A DNA stretch of 64,000 bases, from NCBI RefSeq assembly GCF_003590835.1, contig NZ_QYUQ01000002.1, positions 2,728,001-2,792,000 on the forward strand, given 5' to 3'. Shown here in pieces: positions 1 through 9,415 of the stretch. The notes under the pieces are model-generated. The model had not been told where the DNA came from. It searched no databases and saw only the letters and a program-made list of their open reading frames with translations. Positions within the stretch are counted from its first letter, which is position 1; the number at the start of each line of letters is the position of its first letter. Position numbers and translations under genes: made by a program. This stretch comes from Noviherbaspirillum sedimenti. GTDB taxonomy: Bacteria > Pseudomonadota > Gammaproteobacteria > Burkholderiales > Burkholderiaceae_D.

Positions 1-475
1 CGAAGTGCTGGATATGACGGTCGAGGATGCGCACGAATTCTTCCGGCCCGTGCCAGTCATCGCCCGCAAGCTGCACACCCTGCTGGATGTCGGTCTCGGC
101 TACATCAAGCTGGGCCAGAGCGCCACTACCCTGTCCGGCGGCGAAGCACAGCGCGTGAAACTTTCGCTGGAATTATCCAAGCGCGACACCGGCCGCACCC
201 TCTACATCCTCGACGAACCGACCACCGGCTTGCATTTCCACGACATCGACCTGCTGCTGAAGGTGATCCACCGTCTGCGCGACCAGGGCAATACGGTCGT
301 CATCATCGAGCACAACCTGGATGTGATCAAGACCGCCGACTGGCTGGTCGACCTCGGTCCCGAGGGTGGCGCCGGCGGCGGCCGCATCATCGCCACCGGC
401 ACGCCAGAAGATGTCGCGTCCAATCCGGACAGCGTCACCGGCAAGTACCTGGCGCCGCTGCTGCAGAAGCGATGA
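1..475 (+). CDS. uvrA: UvrA, excinuclease ABC subunit A (C-terminal part; gene begins before the window)
   Basis: About 157 residues of the C-terminal ATPase half of UvrA, the damage-recognition ATPase of nucleotide excision repair, which loads UvrB on lesions. Visible in order are the ABC signature LSGGEAQR, a Walker B stretch [12 protein letters not shown], the H-loop region [10 protein letters not shown], and the UvrA-typical DLGPEGG followed by a short tail ending at TGA. The frame is open to the left edge, so the 5' truncation is caused by the window, not by a lesion in the gene. The acylphosphatase gene follows 12 bases later on the same strand and may be co-transcribed. Identification is secure. 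Confidence 0.97.
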   Translation, partial: EVLDMTVEDAHEFFRPVPVIARKLHTLLDVGLGYIKLGQSATTLSGGEAQRVKLSLELSKRDTGRTLYILDEPTTGLHFHDIDLLLKVIHRLRDQGNTVVIIEHNLDVIKTADWLVDLGPEGGAGGGRIIATGTPEDVASNPDSVTGKYLAPLLQKR

Positions 476-487
476 GGCGGCAGGCCG

Positions 488-796
488 ATGCCTAGCAATC
501 CGGCACAAGGCAATGGCATGGCCAGGCATTTGCGCATCTCCGGCATCGTGCAAGGCGTGGGCTACCGCGCGGCGTTCGAACGCGAGGCGCGCGCATTGGG
601 ACTGTCGGGATGGGTGCGCAACCGCCTTGACGGCTCAGTGGAAGCGCTGGTGGCGGGCGATGCGGATGCATTGGCCGGCATCATTGCCTGGGCCTGGCGC
701 GGCCCGGCGGCGGCACAAGTCGAGCAGGTTGCGGTTGCCGACGCCGATGGCGCACAAATGGCGCCAGGCAGATTCGAGCGCAGGCCGACTGCCTGA
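488..796 (+). CDS. acyP: Acylphosphatase
   Basis: Small enzyme (102 residues; the family is usually 90-100) that hydrolyses carboxyl-phosphate bonds such as those in acetyl phosphate or carbamoyl phosphate. Both family signatures are present: GIVQGVGYR, with the phosphate-binding Arg at residue 27, and [13 protein letters not shown], with the catalytic Asn at residue 45. An internal ATG at 518 (MARHLRIS) would give a 92-residue protein closer to the family norm and is an equally good start; the first ten residues look like non-domain sequence. It lies 12 bases after uvrA and converges with the minus-strand permease gene 36 bases away. The physiological substrate cannot be told from sequence. 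Confidence 0.93.
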   Translation: MPSNPAQGNGMARHLRISGIVQGVGYRAAFEREARALGLSGWVRNRLDGSVEALVAGDADALAGIIAWAWRGPAAAQVEQVAVADADGAQMAPGRFERRPTA

Positions 797-832
797 CCAG
801 GCGCCTGCGACAACCTGCGGCCTGCGGCAAAC

Positions 833-1753
833 TCAGTGGCGCAGGCCCAGCCAGAGACCAAACGGCACGAACAGCAGCGCCGCCAGATTGCCCAGCAAGA
901 CGATCGACGCCACCTTGTCCGGCTCCTGCTGGTAGCGCTCGGCCATCATGAAGCAAAATACCGCCGGCGGCAGGGCCGCGAACAAATACATCTGGGCGCG
1001 CTGCGCCGCCGGCAGCGGCAACACCAGGTCCAATCCCCACGCCACGGCCAGTCCCGCGAGCGGACAGACGGCAGCGCCGACCAGGCCGATCTGCCAGCTT
1101 TTCAGGGTCATGTCGCGCATGCGCACGCCGAGCGCAAACAACATGACAGGAATCGACGCCTCTCCCAGCATCTTCAGACCCTGAAACAAGGGTGCCGGCA
1201 AGTCGATGCGCACCAGCGAAACTGCCAGTCCGGCCATCATGGCCAGCATCATCGGGTTGAGCAACAAGCGCCAGGTGGCGTTCTGCGCCTGCGGCTTGCC
1301 AGAGGCAAGGATCTTGATGCCGAGAGAAAAATAGACGAGGTTGCATGCCATGAACAAGGCCACCGCCGCCGACAGACCGGCCTGACCGAAAGCCAGCGCC
1401 GCCAGCGGCAAGCCCATGTTGCCGCAATTGTTGAAGATCATCGGCGGCAGGAAGGTACGCACATCGTAACCCAAGGCCCGCGCCAGCGGCCACGCCAGCA
1501 GGCAGGAACCCAGCGAGATCAGTACGCCGGCGGCGATCAGCATGCCATTCTGGGCCAGGTCGAAGTCCTTGGCCGCCATTGCGGTAAACACCAGCAAGGG
1601 GCTGAGGACATCCGTGCAGAGGCGATTGACCGACGCCATGTCGGCCTTGACTGCGCTGCCGCGCAGTCGGGTATAGGCATAGCCGACCGCGATGATGCAA
1701 AAGACCGGCAGAATAATGGTGAGGATGCGTTCAAACATGGTGATGGAATTCAT
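833..1753 (-). CDS. AEC-family (auxin efflux carrier-like) membrane transporter
   Basis: 306-residue hydrophobic protein with about ten predicted membrane segments in two halves. The family motif NNCGNMGLP sits near residues 108-116 at the end of the first half, where bile/arsenite/riboflavin-like and AEC carriers have their broken crossover helix. AEC proteins export or import organic acids and related anions across the inner membrane; the substrate here is unknown. The gene lies 58 bases downstream of the Kef-type antiporter on the same strand, so the two may be co-transcribed. A second ATG at 1738 (MFERIL) is a possible start; neither start has a strong ribosome-binding site. Confidence 0.85.
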   Translation of the reverse strand: MNSITMFERILTIILPVFCIIAVGYAYTRLRGSAVKADMASVNRLCTDVLSPLLVFTAMAAKDFDLAQNGMLIAAGVLISLGSCLLAWPLARALGYDVRTFLPPMIFNNCGNMGLPLAALAFGQAGLSAAVALFMACNLVYFSLGIKILASGKPQAQNATWRLLLNPMMLAMMAGLAVSLVRIDLPAPLFQGLKMLGEASIPVMLFALGVRMRDMTLKSWQIGLVGAAVCPLAGLAVAWGLDLVLPLPAAQRAQMYLFAALPPAVFCFMMAERYQQEPDKVASIVLLGNLAALLFVPFGLWLGLRH

Positions 1754-1811
1754 TCAGGAATATTTTTTGGCCGGCCGGAGCAAGCGAGGCAGCAGCGTGC
1801 AGATGGCTGTT

Positions 1812-3800
1812 TCAGGATTTCAACAGGCGCTCCTCGGCCAGCGCCAGGCTCGCTGCCGGTCCGCGCAAGACCACGGTATCGCCCGCCTGCAGGAGTGTCG
1901 CGCCATCGACCTTGAGTCGACTTTGTCCGCGCCGCACCGTGGTCACCTCGGCGCCAAGCTCATCCAGCCGCAATATGGCCAGGGTGCGGTTGACCGCATA
2001 GGCAGTTTCCCCCAGAGGCACCGAATACAAGCGCAACTGCACGCTGTCGGCAGTCTCGCCGGCATCGGTGGCGCCATGAAAAAAACCGCGCAACGAGGCA
2101 TAACGCTGCTCGCGGGTGGTCTGCACCCGACGCACGACCTTGCGCAATGGCACACCCAACTGCAGGAGCGCATGCGACGCCAGCATCAGACTGCTTTCGA
2201 TCGCTTCCGGCACCACCTCGGTGGCGCCGGCGGCGCGCAACCTGTCCAGATCGCGGTCGTCGTAGCTGCGCACAATGACTGGCAAGTTTGGCGCCAGCTC
2301 ATGGGTGAAATGCAGGATTTTCAACGCCGAAGCCGTGCCGGAATAAGTAATCACCAGCGCGGCGGCACGATGAATGCCGGCCGCCACCAGGCTTTCGCGG
2401 CGCGTGGCATCGCCGTAGGAAACGCTGGCGCCGCCGGCCTGGGCATCGCGCACGCGGTCTGGATCGAGATCTAGCGCATGGTAGGCGATCCCTTCGGCTT
2501 CCAGCAGCTTGGCCAGGCTCTGGCCGGTACGGCCGAAACCGGCGATGACCACATGCTGCTGCGCACCCATGGTGCGGGTAGCGATCTGGGTCAGCGCCAG
2601 CGACTGCATCATCCATTCATTGGCCGACAGCCGCATGACAATCGCATCGGCCCTGGCCAGGATAAAGGGCGCGGCCAGCATCGACAGCACCATCGACGCC
2701 AGCACGATCTGGATCAGCAGCGGATCCATCAGCTTCAAGGCGCCAGCCTGGTTGAGCAGCACGAAGCCGAATTCACCGGCCTGCGCCAGCCCCAGGCCGG
2801 TGCGCAATGCCACCCCGACAGGCGCGCCGGACAAGCTGGCGAGCGCGGCGATCACGCCGAATTTCAGCAGGATGATCAGGCCCAGGAACAACAATACCAG
2901 CCACCAGTACGCAATCACCAGGCGCACATCGAGCAGCATGCCGATGGTGATGAAAAACAGTCCGAGCAGGACGTCGCGGAAGGGCTTGATATCCTCCTCC
3001 ACCTGGTACTTGAATTCGGTTTCCGAAATCAGCATGCCGACCACGAAGGCGCCCAGCGCCAGCGACAGGCCCGCCTTGTCCGTGATCCATGCGGCCCCCA
3101 GCGTGACCAGCAGCAGGTTCAGCATGAACAATTCCTGCGAGCGCCGCTTGACCACTACCCGGAACCAGCCGCGCATGAGCTTTTGCCCGATCACCAGCAG
3201 CAGCACCAGTACCAGCACCGCCTTCAGCAACGCCCAGCCCAGCGTGACCAGCAAACCCTGGCCGGGGCGCGCCAGCGCCGGCACCAGGATCAGCAGCGGC
3301 ACGAAAGCCAGGTCCTGGAACAGCAACACACCCATGATGTTGCGTCCGTGTGCGCTTTCCAGTTCCAGCCGCTCGGCCAGCAGCTTGGAGACAATCGCGG
3401 TCGAGGACATTGCCAGCGCGCCGCCAAGGGCAAAGGCGGCTTGCCAGCCGATATCGACCAGTTGCGGCAACAGCCAGGCCAGCAGCCAGCCGCAGGTCAT
3501 GACCGCCACCGTGGTCAGCAGCACCTGCGCCATGCCGAGTCCGAATACGATGCGGCGCATCGAAGACAGCTTGGGCAGGGAAAATTCCAGGCCGATCGAA
3601 AACATCAGGAACACCACGCCGAACTCGGCAAGGGTATGCGTGGCCGGACTTTCCTTGGCCAGACCGAACCCGTGCGGCCCCAAAAAGATACCTACAAGCA
3701 AGTATCCCAGCATTGGCGGCAAATTCAGGCTACGGAAAGCCACGACGGCCAGGACTGCGGATCCCAGCAACAATAGGGTTAATTCAAGTGCCGAAGACAT
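1812..3800 (-). CDS. Monovalent cation/proton antiporter of the CPA2 family (KefB/KefC/YbaL-like) with RCK domains
   Basis: 662 residues. Roughly the first 380 form a 12-13 helix Na+/H+ exchanger-type membrane domain, with MLGYLLVGIFLGPHG near the start and GALAMSSTAIVSKLL in the ion-path region. A Rossmann-type RCK-N (TrkA-N) domain follows around residue 415 (GFGRTGQSLAKLLEAEG, then an acidic residue after the second strand, typical of NAD(H) binding). An RCK-C (TrkA-C) domain ends the protein (DTVVLRG). This architecture is that of potassium efflux or K+/H+ antiport systems gated by cytosolic ligands. It is transcribed divergently from kdsD across a 110-base gap. Ion specificity and glutathione dependence cannot be read from the sequence. 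Confidence 0.88.
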   Translation of the reverse strand: MSSALELTLLLLGSAVLAVVAFRSLNLPPMLGYLLVGIFLGPHGFGLAKESPATHTLAEFGVVFLMFSIGLEFSLPKLSSMRRIVFGLGMAQVLLTTVAVMTCGWLLAWLLPQLVDIGWQAAFALGGALAMSSTAIVSKLLAERLELESAHGRNIMGVLLFQDLAFVPLLILVPALARPGQGLLVTLGWALLKAVLVLVLLLVIGQKLMRGWFRVVVKRRSQELFMLNLLLVTLGAAWITDKAGLSLALGAFVVGMLISETEFKYQVEEDIKPFRDVLLGLFFITIGMLLDVRLVIAYWWLVLLFLGLIILLKFGVIAALASLSGAPVGVALRTGLGLAQAGEFGFVLLNQAGALKLMDPLLIQIVLASMVLSMLAAPFILARADAIVMRLSANEWMMQSLALTQIATRTMGAQQHVVIAGFGRTGQSLAKLLEAEGIAYHALDLDPDRVRDAQAGGASVSYGDATRRESLVAAGIHRAAALVITYSGTASALKILHFTHELAPNLPVIVRSYDDRDLDRLRAAGATEVVPEAIESSLMLASHALLQLGVPLRKVVRRVQTTREQRYASLRGFFHGATDAGETADSVQLRLYSVPLGETAYAVNRTLAILRLDELGAEVTTVRRGQSRLKVDGATLLQAGDTVVLRGPAASLALAEERLLKS

Positions 3801-3898
3801 GGTTTACCGGGGATGGCAGCGAGTGAACTGCCGATTGTGTTAACTCAAGAACGATATTTAGTTTATTTCTGGCAGGTTTTTTGCTTGCCCATTTCGTT

Positions 3899-3904
3899 TA
3901 TACT
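3899..3904 (+). promoter_or_regulatory. Candidate -10 element just upstream of kdsD
   Basis: TATACT ends 6 bases before the kdsD ATG at 3911, so transcription from it would start at or next to the start codon. No good TTGACA-like hexamer stands 17 bases upstream (GGTTTTT there), and no Shine-Dalgarno sequence precedes the ATG. The match may be chance. Confidence 0.3.
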
Positions 3905-3910
3905 TCTCAT

Positions 3911-4939
3911 ATGAGTGTAACCGATGAAAAAACCTTGACGAAAACTTTTGATGAAAAAAGTGCCGAACGCGTCTTGCACTTGGCGCGCGAAACGCTGCAA
4001 ATCGAAGCGGATGCAATTATTGCACTGCAGCAGAGATTTGCCTCGACTGACGGTCGGCACTTTACGCATGCAGTGGAATTACTGCTCGGATGCAAGGGCC
4101 GCGTCGTCGTGTCCGGCATGGGCAAGTCCGGCCATATCGCGCGCAAGATTGCCGCCACCCTGGCATCAACCGGCACCCCGGCGCTGTATGTCCATCCGGG
4201 CGAAGCCGCCCATGGCGACCTCGGCATGGTTACCGAACAGGATGCCTTTGTCGCCATTTCCAATTCCGGCGAGACCGCCGAACTGCTGGACATCGTGCCG
4301 CTGATCAAGCGCATGGGCGCCAAGCTGATCGCCATGACCGGCAAGCCCGGCTCGACCCTGGCGCAACTGGCCAACGTGCATTTGAATGTCGCGGTGGACA
4401 AGGAAGCCTGCCCGCTGAACCTGGCGCCGACCGCCAGCACCACCGCCACCCTGGCCCTGGGCGACGCCCTGGCCGTGGCGCTGCTGGACGCGCGCGGCTT
4501 TCGCGAAGAGGATTTCGCCCGTTCGCATCCCGGCGGCGCGCTCGGCCGGCGCCTGCTGACCCATGTGCGCGACGTCATGCGCAGCGGCGCCGCGATTCCC
4601 GCTGTGACGGCAGGATTGTCGCTATCGGCCGCGCTGATGGAAATCAGCCAGAAAGGCATTGCGATGACCGCCATCGTCGACGACGCCTTCCGCCCGATCG
4701 GTGTTTTCACCGACGGCGACCTGCGCCGCCTGCTCGAACACACGCAGGATTTCAGCAAGCTGATCATCGCCGACGTCATGCATGCCAACCCGCACACGAT
4801 CGGGCCCGACCAGCTGGCGGCTGACGCCGCCCAGATCATGGAGCAGTTCCTGATCAATCAGTTGCTGGTCACCGATGACGATGGCAAGCTGGTCGGCGCC
4901 CTGCACATCCACGACCTGACGCGGGCCAAGGTGATCTGA
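3911..4939 (+). CDS. kdsD: D-arabinose 5-phosphate isomerase (KdsD/KpsF/GutQ family)
   Basis: Converts ribulose 5-phosphate to arabinose 5-phosphate, the first step of Kdo synthesis for the LPS inner core. 342 residues from the ATG at 3911: an N-terminal SIS sugar-isomerase domain (GRVVVSGMGKSGHIARKIA, then SNSGETAEL) and a C-terminal pair of CBS domains (HVRDVM, then ADVMHANPHTIG). The open frame extends upstream to a TTG at 3881, but the family alignment favours the ATG. The stop codon overlaps the kdsC start in TGATG, which indicates translational coupling. It heads the kdsDC-lptCAB-rpoN-hpf gene order also known from enterobacteria. Confidence 0.95.
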   Translation: MSVTDEKTLTKTFDEKSAERVLHLARETLQIEADAIIALQQRFASTDGRHFTHAVELLLGCKGRVVVSGMGKSGHIARKIAATLASTGTPALYVHPGEAAHGDLGMVTEQDAFVAISNSGETAELLDIVPLIKRMGAKLIAMTGKPGSTLAQLANVHLNVAVDKEACPLNLAPTASTTATLALGDALAVALLDARGFREEDFARSHPGGALGRRLLTHVRDVMRSGAAIPAVTAGLSLSAALMEISQKGIAMTAIVDDAFRPIGVFTDGDLRRLLEHTQDFSKLIIADVMHANPHTIGPDQLAADAAQIMEQFLINQLLVTDDDGKLVGALHIHDLTRAKVI

Positions 4940-5466
4940 TGCAAAACCAGGCGAACGAGCGCGCAGCACGTGTACGGTTGATGATTTTCGATGTCGACGG
5001 CATCCTCACCGACGGCAGCCTGCACTATGGTCCGGAAGGCGAGGTCATCAAGACCTTCAACGTGCTGGACGGGCATGGCATCAAGCTGCTGCAGCAATCC
5101 GGCGTCGCCACGGCGATCATCAGCGCACGTCAGTCCGCGCTGGTGGCGCGCCGCGCCAGCGATCTGGGCATCGTTCACGTCCACCAGGGCGTGCACGACA
5201 AGCGCGCGGCATTCGAGCAACTGCTGGACAAAACCGGCATCACCCCTGAAGCCTGCGGTTTTATCGGCGATGACGTCATCGACTTGCCGATCCTGCTGCG
5301 GGTCGGCTTTGCCGCCAGCGTGCCGAACGGCCACCCCGAAGTGCAAAGTCGTGTACATTACCTTACCCGCGCCGCCGGCGGTGCCGGCGCGGCGCGCGAA
5401 TTGTGCGATTTCATCCTGCGCGCCCAGGGCAATTACCAGGCGGCGCTCGCGCCCTACCTCGCATGA
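4939..5466 (+). CDS. kdsC: 3-deoxy-D-manno-octulosonate 8-phosphate phosphatase
   Basis: HAD-superfamily phosphatase that removes phosphate from Kdo-8-P to give free Kdo. 175 residues, normal for the capless C0-type HAD enzyme that works as a tetramer. Motif I is FDVDGILTDG with the nucleophile and acid/base aspartates; motif IV is GDDVIDLPIL. Its start overlaps the kdsD stop by one base and its stop overlaps the lptC start (ATGA), so the three genes are tightly coupled. The product feeds CMP-Kdo synthesis in the cytoplasm. Confidence 0.95.
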   Translation: MQNQANERAARVRLMIFDVDGILTDGSLHYGPEGEVIKTFNVLDGHGIKLLQQSGVATAIISARQSALVARRASDLGIVHVHQGVHDKRAAFEQLLDKTGITPEACGFIGDDVIDLPILLRVGFAASVPNGHPEVQSRVHYLTRAAGGAGAARELCDFILRAQGNYQAALAPYLA

Positions 5467-6062
5467 GAGACCGGCGCGCCACGGCCAACCGTTTTCAGCT
5501 GGGCATGGTACTGGCAGTCGCCGTGCTGCTGGCGCTGGGCAGTTTCTGGCTGCTCGATGTCATGCGCCGCAGCATGGAAGACAACGCGCCGATCGCCAAG
5601 CGCACCGACCCCGACTACTACGTCGAGCACTTCAATTTTGTCAGGCTGGCGAAAAACGGCCAGGCCCGTTATCACATCGCCGGAGAGCGCATGAGCCATA
5701 ACCCGCAGGACGATTCCTATGAAATCGCTCGCCCGGTCATGAAAACCTTGAGCGCGCAGCGGCCGACGACGACGATCGTGGCCGAGCGTGCTCTCACCAA
5801 CAGCGACATGAGCGAGGTACGCCTGTTCAAAAATGTCGCGATGGACAGGCCGGCTTCGGCAAGTTCGCAACATTTACGTCTGACATCCGACTATATGCTG
5901 GTGCTGCCGGATGATGAAGTCATGAAAACCGACCGTCCGGTGGAACTCATTTCCGGCACCTCGGTATTGAAGGGCACAGGCATGTTCGCCAATCAAGCGA
6001 CCGGCGAAGTCACCCTGGCAAGCCGCGTCCAGGGCATATTTCCGCCCAGGGCAAGGCATTAA
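5463..6062 (+). CDS. lptC: LptC, inner-membrane anchored LPS transport protein
   Basis: 199 residues. One N-terminal membrane helix (GMVLAVAVLLALGSFWLLDV, about residues 14-33) is followed by a periplasmic beta-jellyroll typical of LptC, which receives LPS from LptB2FG and hands it to LptA. The start is placed at the ATG overlapping the kdsC stop (ATGA); an upstream in-frame extension inside kdsC would precede the anchor with a non-family sequence. The gene ends directly against lptA. Sequence conservation in LptC is low, so the call rests on size, topology and position in the kdsDC-lptCAB order. Confidence 0.9.
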   Translation: MRDRRATANRFQLGMVLAVAVLLALGSFWLLDVMRRSMEDNAPIAKRTDPDYYVEHFNFVRLAKNGQARYHIAGERMSHNPQDDSYEIARPVMKTLSAQRPTTTIVAERALTNSDMSEVRLFKNVAMDRPASASSQHLRLTSDYMLVLPDDEVMKTDRPVELISGTSVLKGTGMFANQATGEVTLASRVQGIFPPRARH

Positions 6063-6650
6063 ATGCCGGGCAATCTTAATGCATCGATTAAGCTATATTC
6101 CATGAAACGATTTTTCTTCGCATCGCTGTTTGCGCTCAATATGCTTGCCGTCGGCTTTGCTTATGCTGAAAAAGCCGATGCCGAAAAGCCGACCAATGTC
6201 GAAGCCGACCAGATGGCCTACGACGATGTCAAGCAAGTCAACACATTCACCGGCAATGTCGTGCTGACCCGCGGCACGCTCATCATGAAGGCGCACAAGA
6301 TGGTGGTGACGCAGGATCCCGCGGGTTACCAGTTCGCGACCTTGTACGCAGGCCAGGGAAAACTGGCCAGCTTCAGGCAAAAGCGCGATGGCGGCGAAAA
6401 CCTCTGGATCGAAGGCGAAGCCGACCGCATCGAATATGACAACAAGGCCGATGTCGCGAAACTGTTTTCAAAAGCAAGGATGCGTCGCCTGGAAGGCAAT
6501 AAGATCACGGACGAAGTCGAAGGGGAATTCATTTCCTATGATAACCGTACTGAATTTTTCGCCGTCAATAACACACCTTCCGACACCAGCAAGCCCGGCG
6601 CCGGCCGCATCAAGGCGGTCATCCAGCCGCGCAACGAAACAAAGAAATGA
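6063..6650 (+). CDS. lptA: LptA, periplasmic LPS bridge protein
   Basis: Periplasmic OstA-domain protein that polymerises into the bridge carrying LPS from LptC to LptD. A signal peptide begins at [19 protein letters not shown] and ends near FAYA; the mature part starts [15 protein letters not shown], the usual LptA beginning. Two starts are possible: ATG 6063, directly after the lptC stop with AAGG eight bases upstream, or ATG 6102, which gives a compact signal peptide but has a poor ribosome-binding site. The first is listed. The C-terminus ends [14 protein letters not shown]. lptB follows after 16 bases. Confidence 0.93.
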   Translation: MPGNLNASIKLYSMKRFFFASLFALNMLAVGFAYAEKADAEKPTNVEADQMAYDDVKQVNTFTGNVVLTRGTLIMKAHKMVVTQDPAGYQFATLYAGQGKLASFRQKRDGGENLWIEGEADRIEYDNKADVAKLFSKARMRRLEGNKITDEVEGEFISYDNRTEFFAVNNTPSDTSKPGAGRIKAVIQPRNETKK

Positions 6651-6666
6651 CACAAGGATTGCCAGA

Positions 6667-7407
6667 ATGAGCAGCAGACTGCTTGCCAGCGGATTACAGA
6701 AAAGTTATGGCGCACGCCAGGTATTGCGCGACGTCTCGCTCGAAGTCGGCAGCGGCGAAGTGGTCGGATTGCTCGGTCCCAACGGTGCCGGCAAGACCAC
6801 CGCCTTCTACATGATCGTCGGACTGGTGCCCGCCGATGCGGGAGAGATCGCGCTCAACGATGTCAGCATTTCACGCCTGCCGATCCACCGGCGCGCCACC
6901 CTTGGCCTGTCCTACCTGCCGCAGGAAGCCTCGGTATTCCGCAAGCTGACCGTCGCCGAGAATATCCGCGCCGTGCTGGAACTGCAGCATGAGAATGGCA
7001 AGTCGCTGTCGAAAGCGGCGATCGAAGAAAAGCTCGACCTGCTGCTGGCGGAGCTGCAAATTGAAAAGCTGCGCGACAACCAGGCCCTGTCGCTGTCGGG
7101 CGGCGAGCGCCGCCGCGTGGAAATCGCCCGCGCGCTGGCCACCAGCCCGCGTTTCGTACTGCTGGATGAGCCTTTTGCCGGCGTCGATCCGATTGCCGTC
7201 ATCGAAATCCAGCGCATCGTGCGCTTCCTGAAAGAACGCGGCATCGGCGTGCTGATCACCGACCACAATGTGCGTGAAACGCTGGGCATCTGCGACCGCG
7301 CCTATATCATCAACCAGGGCGTGGTGCTGGCCAGCGGCCGCCCGGATGACATCATCGCCAATGAATCGGTACGCCGCGTCTATCTCGGCGAACACTTCCG
7401 GATGTAA
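6667..7407 (+). CDS. lptB: LptB, ATPase of the LPS transport ABC complex
   Basis: 246-residue cytoplasmic ABC ATPase powering LptB2FG. Walker A is GPNGAGKTT at residues 37-45; the Q-loop region reads [16 protein letters not shown], a hallmark of LptB; the signature is [10 protein letters not shown]; Walker B is [16 protein letters not shown]; the H-loop is [11 protein letters not shown]. The ATG at 6667 gives the canonical length; the frame is open further upstream into lptA but without family similarity. It lies 16 bases after lptA and 14 bases before rpoN, consistent with one operon. Identification is secure. Confidence 0.97.
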   Translation: MSSRLLASGLQKSYGARQVLRDVSLEVGSGEVVGLLGPNGAGKTTAFYMIVGLVPADAGEIALNDVSISRLPIHRRATLGLSYLPQEASVFRKLTVAENIRAVLELQHENGKSLSKAAIEEKLDLLLAELQIEKLRDNQALSLSGGERRRVEIARALATSPRFVLLDEPFAGVDPIAVIEIQRIVRFLKERGIGVLITDHNVRETLGICDRAYIINQGVVLASGRPDDIIANESVRRVYLGEHFRM

Positions 7408-7421
7408 GCAAGCGCATCTCC

Positions 7422-8897
7422 ATGAAACAGTCCCTTCAGCTACGCGTCTCCCAGCATCTGGCATTGACGCCACAATTGCAGCAGTCGATACGCCTGCTGC
7501 AATTGTCGACGCTGGAACTGCAGCAGGAACTGGAGCAAATCCTCGCCGACAACCCGATGCTGGAGCGCGTCGACGATCCGCTTGACCACTCGGTGCGGCT
7601 GCTGGCCGACGGCGCCATCAACGCAAATGCGGGCACGGCGGAAAAGTCCGCGGCCGAAGAAGCGCCGGCAGCCGATGGCGAATCCACCTACGAAGGTGGC
7701 GAAGGCGGCGAATCCCAGGAGTCCGGCAACGGCGAGGCCGAATGGAGCTTCGACGATGTCGCGCGCACCGGCAAGGCCCCGGAAGACGACGACGCCCGTC
7801 CGCAACTGGAAGCGCACCATGTCACCCTGCGTGAACACTTGCTGGAACAAATGCGCCTCGGTTCACATGAAATCCGCGACCGCGCGCTGGTCGAACTGGT
7901 CGTCGATGCGCTCGACAACAACGGCTACCTGGAAGAACCGCTGGAAGAAATCCATGGCCGGCTTCCCGCCGAACTGGAAATCGAACTGGAAGAATTGACG
8001 ATCGCCCTGAAACTGGTGCAAAGCTTCGATCCGGCCGGCGTCGGTGCGCGCAATGCCGCCGAATGCCTGGCCTTGCAAATCCGCCGCATGCCGAAAATCC
8101 CGATGGTGACGCGGCGCATGGCATTGACGATCGTGGAGCAGCACCTCTCCCTGTTCGCCCAGCGCGATTTCAACAAGCTGAAAAAACTGCTCGATTGCGA
8201 CGATGAGGATTTGCGCGAAGCCCAATACGTCATCAGGCAATGCAATCCGCATCCCGGCGCCATCTTCGCCAGCGATGCAGCCGACTATGTCGTCCCGGAC
8301 GTCATCGTCAAACGCGGCAAGAATGGCTGGCAAGTGACCCTTAACCACGATGTCATGCCGCGGCTGCGGGTCAATGCCTTGTATGCGAATATCCTCAAGA
8401 AAAACAAGGGCGAGGGCTCACTCACGTCGCAATTGCAGGAAGCAAAATGGCTGGTCAAGAACATGCGTCAGCGTTTCGATACGATTCTGCGCGTCGCGCA
8501 AGCCATCGTGGAAAGGCAGCGCAATTTTTTCTCCCATGGCGCCGTTGCCATGCGCCCACTTGTGTTACGTGAAATTGCTGATACACTTGGTTTACACGAG
8601 AGTACTATTTCTCGTGTAACAACCCAGAAATACATGCTGACGCCGCATGGCATGTTTGAACTGAAGTACTTCTTCGGCAGCCATGTCGCCACTGAATCCG
8701 GCGGCGAAGCTTCATCGACGGCGATACGGGCACTGATCAAACAATTGATAGGAGCAGAAGACACCAAGAACCCTCTCTCGGACAGCAAGATTGCAGAAAT
8801 GCTGGAGGAGCAAGGCATGGTGGTGGCCCGGCGCACTGTGGCCAAGTACCGCGAAGCCCTGAGAATCCCCCCGGTTAACCTGCGCAAGTCTTTGTAG
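7422..8897 (+). CDS. rpoN: RNA polymerase sigma-54 factor
   Basis: 491 residues, normal for RpoN. The N-terminal glutamine-rich activator-response region ([19 protein letters not shown]) is followed by an acidic spacer of low complexity at about residues 60-120, the core-binding region, a helix-turn-helix ([14 protein letters not shown]), and the RpoN box [12 protein letters not shown] close to the C-terminus. Sigma-54 reads -24/-12 promoters and needs AAA+ activators; in this type of organism it typically governs nitrogen, motility and pilus genes. The gene follows lptB by 14 bases with little ribosome-binding sequence. Confidence 0.97.
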   Translation: MKQSLQLRVSQHLALTPQLQQSIRLLQLSTLELQQELEQILADNPMLERVDDPLDHSVRLLADGAINANAGTAEKSAAEEAPAADGESTYEGGEGGESQESGNGEAEWSFDDVARTGKAPEDDDARPQLEAHHVTLREHLLEQMRLGSHEIRDRALVELVVDALDNNGYLEEPLEEIHGRLPAELEIELEELTIALKLVQSFDPAGVGARNAAECLALQIRRMPKIPMVTRRMALTIVEQHLSLFAQRDFNKLKKLLDCDDEDLREAQYVIRQCNPHPGAIFASDAADYVVPDVIVKRGKNGWQVTLNHDVMPRLRVNALYANILKKNKGEGSLTSQLQEAKWLVKNMRQRFDTILRVAQAIVERQRNFFSHGAVAMRPLVLREIADTLGLHESTISRVTTQKYMLTPHGMFELKYFFGSHVATESGGEASSTAIRALIKQLIGAEDTKNPLSDSKIAEMLEEQGMVVARRTVAKYREALRIPPVNLRKSL

Positions 8898-8984
8898 TAT
8901 TTGTTGTGTTTGTTGCTGTGTTCGGGCGGCCAAGCATGTTTGTCGACCACGAACCGCCAGTGACCTCATCCCAAGGAGCGCTGT

Positions 8985-9341
8985 ATGAATCTGACCATCA
9001 GTGGACATCACCTCGAACTGACCCCTTCCATCCGGGAATATGTGCATGCAAAGCTGGAGCGTATCAGGCGCCACTTCGACCATGTCATTGATGCTGCGGT
9101 CATCCTGACCGTAGACAAGCTCGCCGAGAAAGACAAGCGCCAGAGAGCGGAAATCACGCTGCGCATGCGTGGCAAGGATGTGCATGTCGAATCCATCGCT
9201 CACGATTTGTATGCGGCAATCGACGCCCTGATCGACAAGCTCGACCGCCAGGTCATCAAGTACAAAACCATGATCCAGGACCATCAGCACCAGGCGATCA
9301 AGCACTTGCCTGCATCGGCCACCAGCGCGCCGGAGGAGTAA
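8985..9341 (+). CDS. hpf: Short-form ribosome hibernation promoting factor (HPF/RaiA family)
   Basis: 118 residues; begins [19 protein letters not shown], the standard HPF opening, and has the basic second half ([20 protein letters not shown]) that binds the decoding centre of the 30S subunit to form dormant 100S ribosomes. It lacks the long C-terminal dimerisation domain of the Gram-positive long form. A good AAGGAG lies 8 bases upstream. The gene is 87 bases after rpoN and is followed by a factor-independent terminator; the usual next genes ptsN and hprK are absent here. Confidence 0.95.
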   Translation: MNLTISGHHLELTPSIREYVHAKLERIRRHFDHVIDAAVILTVDKLAEKDKRQRAEITLRMRGKDVHVESIAHDLYAAIDALIDKLDRQVIKYKTMIQDHQHQAIKHLPASATSAPEE

Positions 9342-9377
9342 GCCGCTTCCAGCGCTGATTTTCAGAGATCCCATCAG

Positions 9378-9402
9378 GGGCGCAATCCAGGCGCCCTTTT
9401 TT
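9378..9402 (+). terminator. Rho-independent terminator after hpf
   Basis: Stem GGGCGC/GCGCCC with a 7-base loop, followed directly by TTTTTT. It closes the kdsD-to-hpf operon, so the downstream hydrolase gene needs its own promoter or read-through. Confidence 0.85.
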
Positions 9403-9415
9403 ATTATCGAGAACA

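Noticed and set aside
1..475. Truncated uvrA pseudogene
   Set aside because: The frame is open to the window edge and all C-terminal motifs are intact; the truncation is due to the window.
2478..3776. Gln/His-rich frame antisense to the Kef-type antiporter
   Set aside because: Low-complexity composition arises from reading hydrophobic helix codons backwards; the antiporter on the minus strand has clear domains.
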